A model generated the notes under the pieces. That model was not told the DNA's origin, did not search any database, and saw only the letters and a list, made by a program, of their open reading frames with translations. From Bacteroidia bacterium (GTDB lineage: Bacteria; Bacteroidota; Bacteroidia; Bacteroidales; Paludibacteraceae), in NCBI GenBank assembly GCA_009929445.1, contig SAAL01000013.1, positions 1 through 49,666 on the forward strand: a stretch of 49,666 nucleotides of DNA, in the 5' to 3' direction. Of the stretch, positions 12,785-20,548 are shown piece after piece; the first letter of the stretch is position 1; the number at the start of each line of letters is the position of its first letter. Both the position numbers and the translations under genes were made by a program.

Positions 12785-12792
12785 TATCTTTG
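12785..12792 (+). promoter_or_regulatory. -7 promoter box TATCTTTG for the GldF-like gene
   Basis: Perfect TAnnTTTG match 23 bases before the ATG at 12816. Confidence 0.65.
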
Positions 12793-12815
12793 AAAAAAAT
12801 TAGCTCAGGCATCCA

Positions 12816-13544
12816 ATGATTTCGATTTTCAAAAAAGAATTTCGCTCCTTTTTCAGTAGTGCAACCGGTTACATCGTAATCGGGATTTTTTTATTGCTCA
12901 CGGGGTTGTTTCTCTGGGTTATACCCGGTTCTTTCAACATACCCGACAGCGGCTACGCCAATGTCGACGGACTTTTCTACCTCGCTCCCTGGCTTTTCCT
13001 TTTTCTTGTACCGGCTGTCTGTATGCGGTTTTTTGCCGAAGAGAAACAGAGCGGAACCTGGGAGTTGCTGCTTACTAAACCGCTGACAGGCTGGCAGATA
13101 GTACTCGGAAAATATTTTGCCGGATTAGTACTGGTATTATTGGCTCTTTTGCCGACGCTTATATATTACGCTTCGGTGTCGTATTTGGCTCAGCCGGCAG
13201 GTAATGTGGATTCAGGGCAGTTTTGGGGTTCGTTCATCGGATTATTTTTCCTGGCTGCCGTTTATGCGGCCATCGGAACGTTTTCATCGTCGTTGAGCAA
13301 CAATCAGATTACGGCTTTTATCACTGCCCTGGTGCTGTGTTTCTTTTTCTATTACGGATTTGATGTACTGTCCGGTTTTTTCAGCAGCGGAATTCAACGT
13401 CAATTTATCGAAAATCTTGGCATTCATGCACATTACAAATCCATCAGCCGCGGAGTGATTGACAGCAGGGATATGGCTTATTTCGTGTTCCTCTGCACTG
13501 TTTTTACCGGAAGTACGGTGTGGAAAATTAAACGTTCTTTTTGA
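12816..13544 (+). CDS. gldF: GldF-like ABC transporter permease
   Basis: A 242-residue ABC-2 permease with six predicted membrane helices. The start MISIFKKEFRSFFSSATGYIVIG and the phrase FFAEEKQSGTWELLLTKPL are typical of GldF/NosY-type permeases. In gliding Bacteroidota GldF works with GldG and the ATPase GldA; GldFG also occur in many non-gliding species. Here no gldG follows: the next 367 bases are repeats and AT-rich sequence, and no ATPase gene is adjacent. It may pair with partners elsewhere or be a relic of a decayed operon. Confidence 0.8.
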   Translation: MISIFKKEFRSFFSSATGYIVIGIFLLLTGLFLWVIPGSFNIPDSGYANVDGLFYLAPWLFLFLVPAVCMRFFAEEKQSGTWELLLTKPLTGWQIVLGKYFAGLVLVLLALLPTLIYYASVSYLAQPAGNVDSGQFWGSFIGLFFLAAVYAAIGTFSSSLSNNQITAFITALVLCFFFYYGFDVLSGFFSSGIQRQFIENLGIHAHYKSISRGVIDSRDMAYFVFLCTVFTGSTVWKIKRSF

Positions 13545-13552
13545 GTTCTGTC

Positions 13553-13566
13553 CCGATAACTATCGG
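13553..13566. repeat. Short hairpin CCGATA-AC-TATCGG
   Basis: A 6-bp inverted repeat with a 2-nt spacer, nine bases after the gldF stop and directly before the heptamer array. It resembles a short palindrome seen often between genes in Bacteroidota. Confidence 0.4.
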
Positions 13567-13567
13567 A

Positions 13568-13633
13568 GAGTTCGGAGTTCGGAGTTTTGAGTTCGGAGTT
13601 CGGAGTTTGGAGTTTTGAGTTTTGAGTTTTGAG
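13568..13633. repeat. Heptanucleotide tandem repeat GAGTTYK, nine units
   Basis: Nine exact 7-base steps beginning with GAGTT: four GAGTTCG, one GAGTTTG and four GAGTTTT, plus a final GAG. The same period and GAGT core recur just before lpxB at 15029-15056. Heptameric short tandem repeats of this kind are known from cyanobacteria; their role is unknown. Confidence 0.85.
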
Positions 13634-13911
13634 AAAAAAAAATATATAAAAAAATACTTAGTACGTGACAAAAATTAAAGAAATAGCTTTACAATTATGA
13701 TTATCAACAATATAAGTATTGAAATAATTAAAAGAATAAAATTACGAATTTCACTAATTGCACGAATAAATTCGTGTTATTCGTCTCATTCGTTGTTAAA
13801 AGTTCAACTCAATGTGTATTTTTAAGATTCTATTATTTTTTGTCATGTATTAAAAAAAAAATATACAATCAATCAGCTGACTGCTGAAAGCTAAAAAACT
13901 AACGTAACAAC
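13634..13911. other. AT-rich gap between gldF and surE
   Basis: No ORF of note. The part from about 13740 to 13800 contains several copies of the words ATTCGT and ACGAAT in both orientations, so it is likely a degenerate dispersed repeat. No clear promoter for surE is seen. Confidence 0.4.
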
Positions 13912-14703
13912 ATGCGTCCTTATATATTAGTTACAAACGATGACGGCATCAATGCTTCCGGAATACTGGTTCTGACGCGTCTGATGATGCAGCTTGGCGA
14001 CGTAATAGTGGTTGCACCCGACGGACCCCGTTCCGGTCAATCCAGTGCCATTACCGTTAACGTTCCTATTCGTTTCAAAGAAATAGAGAAAAAAAAGGGT
14101 TTAACGCGGTATTCATGCACAGGTACACCTACCGACTGTGTGAAGTTGGCGTTCGATGAACTTGCCGAACGAAAACCCGACCTGGTGGTGGCAGGCATCA
14201 ATCACGGTTCCAATGCTGCCATCAACGTTATTTATTCGGGCACCATGGGAGCAGCCTTCGAGGGATGCGAGCACGGAGTGCCCTCCATCGGATTCTCGCT
14301 TTGCGATCATTCTCCCGATGCCGATTTTACCGAATTCGAGCCGCACATCCTCAGAATAGCCTCCGAAACGCTGAAAAACGGGTTACCGCAGAGTGTTTGC
14401 CTCAACGTGAATGCACCGGTCGGAAAAATCGGGGGAATTCGGGTAGCACGTCAATGTCACGGCCAGTGGATGAAAGAATTTGCCATGAAAACAGACCCGA
14501 ATGGCAAAGCTTACTTTTGGCTCACCGGATATTACCAGAATTTCGAGCCCGAAGCGCAGGACACCGATGAATGGGCGCTCGCAAACGGATTCATATCCAT
14601 CGTACCATCTACCATCGACCTTACTGCATTTCAGTGCATTCAGACAGTGAGAAACTGGGAGCTGGAGCAGACTGTTCCTGTTTCATACCCGCTGTCCGAT
14701 TGA
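13912..14703 (+). CDS. surE: 5'/3'-nucleotidase SurE
   Basis: Metal-dependent phosphatase acting on nucleoside 5'- and 3'-monophosphates, also implicated in stress survival. The 263-residue protein begins with the family core: TNDDGINASG (8-17) carrying metal ligands D10 and D11, APDGPRSGQSSA (35-46) with S41, and the AGINHGSN loop with N97, then YSGTMGAAFEG. Length is normal. It starts an apparent operon with the small membrane protein (30-base gap) and lpxB (29-base gap). Confidence 0.94.
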   Translation: MRPYILVTNDDGINASGILVLTRLMMQLGDVIVVAPDGPRSGQSSAITVNVPIRFKEIEKKKGLTRYSCTGTPTDCVKLAFDELAERKPDLVVAGINHGSNAAINVIYSGTMGAAFEGCEHGVPSIGFSLCDHSPDADFTEFEPHILRIASETLKNGLPQSVCLNVNAPVGKIGGIRVARQCHGQWMKEFAMKTDPNGKAYFWLTGYYQNFEPEAQDTDEWALANGFISIVPSTIDLTAFQCIQTVRNWELEQTVPVSYPLSD

Positions 14704-14733
14704 TTTGATTTTCAATAACTTATTAACAGAAAA

Positions 14734-15018
14734 ATGCAAAGCTTCAATCGGTTTATCTTCGGATTTATTCCCGGTATTTTATTGCCCGTGCTGTTTCTGT
14801 GGATTTATCTGAGCCGGTTTTATCCTGCCGATTTAAGCTTTTTCGAAATCATCAAACAACTTTTTCCAGGGGTGATGTTGGGTAAACTTTTGCTGCTCAG
14901 CATTATGCCGAATCTCATCGGGGTTTTTATTTTTTACAAACAGGATAATTTCAAATTGGGAATTGGAATGATGACAGGCGCACTACCCTACCTGGTGACT
15001 GCGATGTTTATGATGTAA
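14734..15018 (+). CDS. Small membrane protein between surE and lpxB
   Basis: A 94-residue hydrophobic protein with about three membrane helices (roughly 7-27, 45-67 and 74-93) and a loop carrying FYKQDNFKLGIGMMTG. I recognise no named family. Its tight spacing on both sides points to an envelope role alongside lipid A synthesis, but this is inference from position only. Confidence 0.65.
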   Translation: MQSFNRFIFGFIPGILLPVLFLWIYLSRFYPADLSFFEIIKQLFPGVMLGKLLLLSIMPNLIGVFIFYKQDNFKLGIGMMTGALPYLVTAMFMM

Positions 15019-15028
15019 GGCCCCTGTT

Positions 15029-15056
15029 GAGTTATGAGTAATGAGTTATGAGTAAA
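15029..15056 (+). repeat. Heptanucleotide repeat overlapping the lpxB start
   Basis: Four 7-base units: GAGTTAT, GAGTAAT, GAGTTAT, GAGTAAA. Because 7 is not a multiple of 3, it presents ATG codons at 15034, 15041 and 15048, one in each frame. The first opens a five-codon ORF (MSNEL) whose TGA at 15049-15051 overlaps the lpxB ATG as ATGA. The second makes a four-codon ORF ending at 15055. Confidence 0.8.
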
Positions 15057-16310
15057 AAACAACATACCGGCAAAAATGCACAAATCCCCCCTTCGGGGGG
15101 TGTGGGGGCATCCCCTTCGGGGGGTGTGGGGGCTTCTTCCGGGAAATCCAGCGGGCTTCGCTACTTCCTCATTGCGGGCGAAGCTTCCGGAGATTTGCAC
15201 GCTTCCAACCTCATGTGCGAACTCAAAAAAATGGATCCGGATGCGGAATTTTGCTTTTTAGGCGGTGATTTGATGACTGCTCAAGGCGGAACGATGGTGA
15301 AACATTATCGCGAAATGGCATTTATGGGTTTTGTAGCTGTACTGAAAAATGCCCGGAAAGTACTGAACAATTTGAATGAATGTAAGCAAGCTATCGGACG
15401 TTTTCGCCCTGATGTACTTATTCTGGTGGACTACCCTTCTTTCAACCTCCGGATAGCAAAATTTGCGAAGGAAACGCTGAATATCCCGGTTTACTACTAC
15501 ATATCGCCTAAAATCTGGGCCTGGAAAGAGTTTCGCATCAAGGCGATAAAAAAATACGTGGACCGGATGTTCACGATTCTCCCTTTCGAAACCGAATTTT
15601 ACAAAAAACACGATTACGAAGTGACCTACGTGGGCAATCCGAGTGTGGATAGCATAGCCAGCCGCCCCAACCAAAAACAGACTTTTGCTGAATTTTGCCG
15701 GCTGAACAAGCTCTCTGAACTGCCTGTAATTGCACTTTTGCCCGGCAGCCGGAGGCAGGAAATTGCGGGTTGTCTACCCATGATGCTCGAAGCGGTAAAA
15801 AAACACTCGAATCATCAGGTGGTGGTTAGCGGCGCGCCGGGTATCGAATCGGATTTTTACCGTACATTTATCACAAAAACAGATATAAACATAGTCTTCA
15901 ATCAAACCTACGAACTACTCACCCACGCCCGCGCCGCCGTGGTCAATTCCGGTACGGCCACGCTCGAAACGGCGCTGATAGGAACCCCGCAAGTGGTGGT
16001 ATATAAAGTGGCTTTTCCTGCGCTCGCCATGCCGCTGAAAAAGATATTCATCAAAGTCAACTTTGTGTCGCTGGTGAATCTGATTGCCAGAAAAGAAGTA
16101 GTGAAAGAGCTGATTGGTGACCTTTTCACGGTAGAAAATATTCGCAAAGAGCTGAACAGACTCCTTTACGCCGAAAAATACCGCAACGGAATGGTGAACA
16201 ATTACCGGGAGATTCAGGAAAACCTCGGCCCTCCCGGAGCCGCCCGCAAGGCAGCCGAAGAAATGCAGAAAAGTCTGAAAGCTGAGAAAGAAACGATTTC
16301 CAGCCAATAG
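15048..16310 (+). CDS. lpxB: Lipid-A-disaccharide synthase LpxB
   Basis: GT19 glycosyltransferase joining UDP-2,3-diacylglucosamine and lipid X to form the lipid A disaccharide at the inner membrane. The family core begins only at residue 38 (LRYFLIAGEASGDLHASNLM). Further conserved stretches include VLILVDYPSFNLRIAKFAK, YYISPKIWAWKEFR, GNPSVDS, LLPGSRRQEI and NSGTATLETALIGTPQVVVYK. The first 37 residues are extra: they come from the heptamer repeat and from a 24-bp unit present twice, giving PSGGVGAS PSGGVGAS. No alternative ATG in this frame lies closer to the core. The C-terminus is full length. Confidence 0.93.
   Translation: MSKKQHTGKNAQIPPSGGVGASPSGGVGASSGKSSGLRYFLIAGEASGDLHASNLMCELKKMDPDAEFCFLGGDLMTAQGGTMVKHYREMAFMGFVAVLKNARKVLNNLNECKQAIGRFRPDVLILVDYPSFNLRIAKFAKETLNIPVYYYISPKIWAWKEFRIKAIKKYVDRMFTILPFETEFYKKHDYEVTYVGNPSVDSIASRPNQKQTFAEFCRLNKLSELPVIALLPGSRRQEIAGCLPMMLEAVKKHSNHQVVVSGAPGIESDFYRTFITKTDINIVFNQTYELLTHARAAVVNSGTATLETALIGTPQVVVYKVAFPALAMPLKKIFIKVNFVSLVNLIARKEVVKELIGDLFTVENIRKELNRLLYAEKYRNGMVNNYREIQENLGPPGAARKAAEEMQKSLKAEKETISSQ
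15088..15133 (+). repeat. 24-bp C/G-rich tandem repeat inside the lpxB 5' end
   Basis: Two copies of CCCCTTCGGGGGGTGTGGGG plus GC (22 identical bases) start at 15088 and 15112, exactly eight codons apart. Each copy contains C4-5 TTCG G5-6, which in mRNA would form a very stable UUCG hairpin about 40-70 bases after the start codon. Confidence 0.85.
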
Positions 16311-16324
16311 CCGATTTTTTTACA

Positions 16325-16343
16325 GGTTTTTTTGATAAAAACC
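16325..16343. terminator. Possible bidirectional terminator between lpxB and pcm
   Basis: GGTTTTT (16325-16331), five-base loop, AAAAACC (16337-16343), in the gap between two converging genes. A weak stem, so moderate confidence. Confidence 0.45.
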
Positions 16344-16373
16344 GAGAATAATTGCTATCTGAAAAGAAGATGA

Positions 16374-17006
16374 TTAGAGTTTACCAGTCATGGGTACAAA
16401 CCGGACACCGAGAATAGAGGTAATTGTAATCCCGTTATTTTCATCTTTGATTACCAACTGCAGTTCCTGCACATTATCACCTACCGGAATGACCATACGG
16501 CCTCCCGGGGCAAGCTGACTGACAAGTTTTTCGGGAATGTAGTGAGGAGCTGCTGTAACGATTATGGCATCGTAAGGAGCGGCAGGAGGATATCCGAGGT
16601 ATCCGTTTCCGGAAATGAAGGTAATGTTGGTGTATCCATTGACTTCAGGATTTGATTTTGCAGTTTCGTGCAGTTCGGGTATGATTTCCATGGTGTACAC
16701 TTCTGCGGCAAGTTCGGCAAGAATGGAAGTCTGATATCCTGTTCCGGTGCCAATTTCCAGCACTTTCTGATTTTTATTCAGATGCAGTAATTCTGTCATT
16801 CTGGCTACAATGTAGGGCTGTGAAATGGTTTGACCGCAGCTGGCCGAAAGCGCTTTATCGGAATATGCGTATTGCTGCAAACCGGCAGGCACAAAAAAAT
16901 GGCGGGGAATTTTTCTCATCACTTCCAAAAGCTGCGGGTCTTTAATGCCGCGTGCCTCAATCTGTTCTTTCACCATTCGGTGTCTTTCTTCGGTTTCAGA
17001 ATGCAT
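16374..17006 (-). CDS. pcm: Protein-L-isoaspartate O-methyltransferase
   Basis: SAM-dependent repair enzyme that methylates L-isoaspartyl residues in aged proteins. The 210-residue protein carries the family sequence QTISQPYIVARMTELL (59-74), SAM motif I VLEIGTGTGYQT (82-93), YDAIIVTAAPHYIPE and the C-terminal GVRFVPMTG. Length is typical. It is the last gene of the amidase-umuD-umuC-pcm run, 31 bases behind umuC. Confidence 0.94.
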   Translation of the reverse strand: MHSETEERHRMVKEQIEARGIKDPQLLEVMRKIPRHFFVPAGLQQYAYSDKALSASCGQTISQPYIVARMTELLHLNKNQKVLEIGTGTGYQTSILAELAAEVYTMEIIPELHETAKSNPEVNGYTNITFISGNGYLGYPPAAPYDAIIVTAAPHYIPEKLVSQLAPGGRMVIPVGDNVQELQLVIKDENNGITITSILGVRFVPMTGKL

Positions 17007-17037
17007 TTTTCTTTTACAATAATTGTCGAAATCAATT

Positions 17038-18303
17038 TCACTTCAACTTCAGGGTAATAATTTCGTTGATATCAGTCGTGTAGTGTTTTGAAAGCTTTTC
17101 CTGTCGCATTCGCCAGGTTCTTCCGGGTGCCTGTGTAGCCAATCGTATGAGGTCTTTGCTGTAGCGGCTGTTTACCCTGTCGATGGCTTTCATGAGTGGA
17201 ATGTGTTTTGTGTTTCGGTTTTCAAATATGTTGAGCTGCTGATTGTCTTCGGGGGTAAAATCCATCACGAAAACTCCTGCCTTCTTGTATTTGAACCCTT
17301 CGCGGAATATCCGGTCGAGTCCCATGGTGGCATATTCTGCCAGTTCAATCGACGAATTGGTGGCAAAGGGCAGTTTTATTGTAACAGAATTGCTGTACTG
17401 AGGCAGGTCTTCCCTGAAATAATTGGTTGTAATGAACACTTGTATGGCATTGCAGCAGGTTTTTTGTTTTCGCAGTTTTTCGGCACATTTCACCGCGAAA
17501 GTAGATACCCGCTCCCTGATATCGGCTTTATTTTCAATCATTTCGTCGAATGTACGAGTCGTAGCAATGCTTTTTTTGTTTTTTACTTCGTCCAGCTGAA
17601 GCGTGGGGATACCCTGCAGGTCGTGTTTCAGGCGAAGTCCCGCAATGGTCAAGTGAGTTTTCACCCATTCATCGGATAAGTTTACAAACTGATAGGCATT
17701 CCGGATATTCATGGCTGTCAGTTTTTTGGTATATTGTCGGCCTATGCCCCACACATCTTCTATCTGAAGCCATTTGAGTGCTTTAATCCGTTTTTCGTCG
17801 GTATCGATGAAGTGAACACCACCCGTTTGAGGTGTAAATTTTTTAGCTACGCGTGTAGCAGTTTTGGCAAGTGCTTTGGTTGGGCCTATACCAATGCTTA
17901 CCGGTATGTGGGTCCACTTTTCCACTTTCTGTTTCATTTCCAGCCCGTAAGCCCTCAAGTCGACGTTAATACCTTCCAGATCGAGAAAACACTCGTCGAT
18001 GCTGTAAATTTCCTGCGAGGGTGAGAAACCACTCAGAATGGTCATCACACGGTTGCTCATATCGCCATAGAGTTCGAAATTGGCCGAAAAAACGGCTATA
18101 TTGTGTTCTTCAATTAATTCCTTGATTTTGAAAGCAGGCTCTCCCATTTTCACACCCAGCGCTTTCGCTTCGTTGCTACGGGCAATGGCGCAGCCGTCGT
18201 TGTTGCTGAGCACAATTACAGGCCTGCCGATGAGCGACGGATTGAAAACCCGCTCGCACGAGGCATAGAAGTTATTACAGTCGATATGTGCAAATGGTGG
18301 CAT
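17038..18303 (-). CDS. umuC: Y-family DNA polymerase UmuC (Pol V catalytic subunit)
   Basis: Error-prone translesion polymerase. The 421-residue protein starts MPPFAHIDCNNFYASCERVF, with metal-binding D8 and, downstream, the second acidic site in EIYSIDECFLDLEG. Steric-gate and palm motifs are followed by helix-hairpin-helix and little-finger regions and a UmuC-type C-terminus. QLNIF near the C-terminus fits the beta-clamp binding consensus QLxLF. The ORF opens upstream to 18411, but the start at 18303 overlaps the umuD stop as TAATG, the arrangement expected for coupled umuDC, so the shorter form is used. Confidence 0.93.
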   Translation of the reverse strand: MPPFAHIDCNNFYASCERVFNPSLIGRPVIVLSNNDGCAIARSNEAKALGVKMGEPAFKIKELIEEHNIAVFSANFELYGDMSNRVMTILSGFSPSQEIYSIDECFLDLEGINVDLRAYGLEMKQKVEKWTHIPVSIGIGPTKALAKTATRVAKKFTPQTGGVHFIDTDEKRIKALKWLQIEDVWGIGRQYTKKLTAMNIRNAYQFVNLSDEWVKTHLTIAGLRLKHDLQGIPTLQLDEVKNKKSIATTRTFDEMIENKADIRERVSTFAVKCAEKLRKQKTCCNAIQVFITTNYFREDLPQYSNSVTIKLPFATNSSIELAEYATMGLDRIFREGFKYKKAGVFVMDFTPEDNQQLNIFENRNTKHIPLMKAIDRVNSRYSKDLIRLATQAPGRTWRMRQEKLSKHYTTDINEIITLKLK

Positions 18304-18761
18304 TAGAGGTGTTTTCTGAAACTCCAGGTGATGATGCCAAAAATCAGATTTTTCGATTCTTCGGTTATTTCGATGGGTGGAAACTCGCTGTTGGATGATT
18401 CCAGGTAACATTTATTCCGTATCTTTCTGATTCGCTTGGAAGTAAAATCGCCGTCGATAAAAATCATGGCAATGTAGTTGTTTTTATATTCCAAACTCGA
18501 ATCGATGACCAGCAAATCGTCTTCATTGAAATCCCTGTTCATGGAAGAACCTTTGGCACGGGCAAAATAAGTAGCTTCGGGATGATTGATACACAACCGG
18601 TTCAGGTCGATCCGTTCGCCGGTAAAATCATCGGCCGGCGATGGAAAACCTGCGCGGAGTGAACCGATATAGGGTAAAAGCATTTCGGAAGCTGCATCTG
18701 CTTTGTAAATATCAAAGCCGGGTGTTGTAATGATGGGTTTTGGCGATTTCATTTCCTTCAT
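18303..18761 (-). CDS. umuD: UmuD-like S24 peptidase subunit of Pol V
   Basis: LexA/UmuD-type self-cleaving protein that, after RecA-stimulated cleavage, joins UmuC. In 152 residues there is a probable cleavage site A37-G38-F39 in SLRAGFPSP, the nucleophile S73 in GSSMNRD and the general base K109 in DFTSKRI. Spacing agrees with UmuD. There is no N-terminal DNA-binding domain, so it is not LexA. Its stop shares a base with the umuC ATG. It begins 26 bases after the amidase gene and no promoter or SOS box of a known type is evident in that gap. Confidence 0.92.
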   Translation of the reverse strand: MKEMKSPKPIITTPGFDIYKADAASEMLLPYIGSLRAGFPSPADDFTGERIDLNRLCINHPEATYFARAKGSSMNRDFNEDDLLVIDSSLEYKNNYIAMIFIDGDFTSKRIRKIRNKCYLESSNSEFPPIEITEESKNLIFGIITWSFRKHL

Positions 18762-18787
18762 TCATTCATTTTTTACGAATTGACACA

Positions 18788-20371
18788 TTATTCACCTGTT
18801 TTGAAAGTGGGTTGTTTCCGGTGTTTGGTACCTTGCTCAAATGTATAGGCCATGCTGATAAGGGTGGGTTCGCTCCACGCTTTTCCGTAGAATGTGATAT
18901 TCACCGGAAGTCCGGCTACAAAGCCCATGGGCAGACTAATAGCGGGATAACCCGCAATGGCTGCCGAAGAACTGGACGAAATTCCGAAGTTGTCGCCATT
19001 CACCAGATCGGTTTTCCAGGCAGGCGAACCGGTTGGAGCAACAATGGCATCCAGCCTGTTTTCGTTCATTATCTTATCTATTCCGTTTTCGCGGGCACCT
19101 TTCAGCATATCAGTAAGCAGCTTTTTGTACGCATCCGAATCCACTGAACCTTTCGCCTGAGCCATTTCAAATAATTGATGATCGAACCATTCCATTTCTG
19201 TACTGTCAGCAGTTTGCAGCCGGATAAGTTCTTCCATGTTTTTTACCGGTGCATTCGCTCCGAGTGAAGCGAAATAGTTATTCAGCCCGTCTTTGAATTC
19301 ATAGAGCAGGAGTTCGAATTCCATTTTTTCCACTTCCGGATTCAACACATTCTTAATCTCAACAATCTCTGCACCGTTCTTTTTCAGAAAATCAACCGCT
19401 TGCTGCATCACTTTGTCAATGTGATGGTTTCTGCCTGTAAGTGTAGTATCAAATCCAATCCGTTTGCCTTTGAGTCCGTTGGTTTTCAAATATGGTGTGT
19501 AATCGGACAGGCTTTTCCCTTCGGATTGGAGGGTTTTTGAGTCGGTAGAATCGATACCGGTCATTACGCCCAGGCAAATGGCAGCATCGGTTACCGTTCT
19601 GGCCATGGGTCCGGGTGTATCCTGTGTAAATGAGATGGGAATGATTCCGCTTCGGCTGATGAGACCTACTGTGGGTTTTATGCCCACAATGCCGTTGTTG
19701 TTGGCCGGGCAAACGATGGAGCCGTCTGTTTCGGTGCCGATAGCCAGCACGGTAAGGTTGGCAGAAACGGCAACTCCCGATCCGGAGCTCGACCCGCACG
19801 GATTGCGCGAAAGATCATACGGATTTTTGGTTTGACCGCCCAGAGCGCTCCATCCGCTGGATGAGTAGGTGCTGTGAAAATTTGCCCATTCGCTCAGGTT
19901 CGTTTTGCCGAGTATGACCGCTCCGGCCTTACGTAACCTGGCAGCCACCCACGAATCCTTCAACGGGAATGAGTTTTTCAGCATCAGCGACCCGGCTGTG
20001 GTGGGCATTTTGTCGTGTGTGTCGATGTTGTCTTTCAGTAATACGGGAATACCATGCATTGGTCCCCGGCTTTTGCCCTGTTTCAGTTCCCGGTCCAGTA
20101 GGGCTGCTATCTCCAGCGCATCCGGATTGACCTGAATAACCGAATTCAGGGCCGGTCCGTTCTTATCAATTTCTTCAATCCGGTCAAGATAAGCCTGAGT
20201 GATTTCCACGATGGTAAACTTCCCGGTTTTATATCCATTTTGAAGTTCAGAAATGGTAATTTCTTCCGGTACGGATTTCGATTTCTGCTCAGCCGGCTTG
20301 TTGCAGGCAATCATTCCGGGCAATAATAATCCGGTCAATATGCTAACAAAAAATAAGTTACGTGCCTTCAT
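18788..20371 (-). CDS. Amidase signature family lipoprotein
   Basis: An amide hydrolase of the Ser-cisSer-Lys class, 527 residues. The triad is visible as K113 in GIPVLLKDNID, a cis-Ser in PCGSSSGSG (about 194-196) and nucleophile S218 in TETDGSIVCPA. A signal sequence ending MIAC (C23) suggests a lipoprotein in the periplasm, unlike cytoplasmic GatA; no GatB/GatC gene is near. The substrate is unknown. A longer ORF opens at 20395, but the -7 box at 20393-20400 overlaps it, so the ATG at 20371 is used. It leads the operon containing umuDC and pcm. Confidence 0.88.
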   Translation of the reverse strand: MKARNLFFVSILTGLLLPGMIACNKPAEQKSKSVPEEITISELQNGYKTGKFTIVEITQAYLDRIEEIDKNGPALNSVIQVNPDALEIAALLDRELKQGKSRGPMHGIPVLLKDNIDTHDKMPTTAGSLMLKNSFPLKDSWVAARLRKAGAVILGKTNLSEWANFHSTYSSSGWSALGGQTKNPYDLSRNPCGSSSGSGVAVSANLTVLAIGTETDGSIVCPANNNGIVGIKPTVGLISRSGIIPISFTQDTPGPMARTVTDAAICLGVMTGIDSTDSKTLQSEGKSLSDYTPYLKTNGLKGKRIGFDTTLTGRNHHIDKVMQQAVDFLKKNGAEIVEIKNVLNPEVEKMEFELLLYEFKDGLNNYFASLGANAPVKNMEELIRLQTADSTEMEWFDHQLFEMAQAKGSVDSDAYKKLLTDMLKGARENGIDKIMNENRLDAIVAPTGSPAWKTDLVNGDNFGISSSSSAAIAGYPAISLPMGFVAGLPVNITFYGKAWSEPTLISMAYTFEQGTKHRKQPTFKTGE

Positions 20372-20392
20372 AGCGTCTGATTTTTCTTTTTT

Positions 20393-20400
20393 CAAAGATA
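20393..20400 (-). promoter_or_regulatory. -7 promoter box TATCTTTG for the amidase-umuDC-pcm operon
   Basis: Perfect TAnnTTTG on the minus strand, 22 bases before the ATG at 20371. It is the only clear promoter for the four-gene run. Confidence 0.65.
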
Positions 20401-20548
20401 GCTATTTTTTAGGAATTGAAGCGTTTGAAAGTAAAAATTAGCTTTGCCTGCATATAGCGAATCCGGAAATCTGATAAAAGAAATCAGATTCCGGATTCGT
20501 AATGAAAAAAGGATAGCATTTAAACTGATTTTTCAAAAAATCTTGCCT

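Noticed and set aside
18762-18790. SOS/LexA box before umuD
   Set aside because: The short gap after the amidase holds no inverted repeat of a known LexA type.
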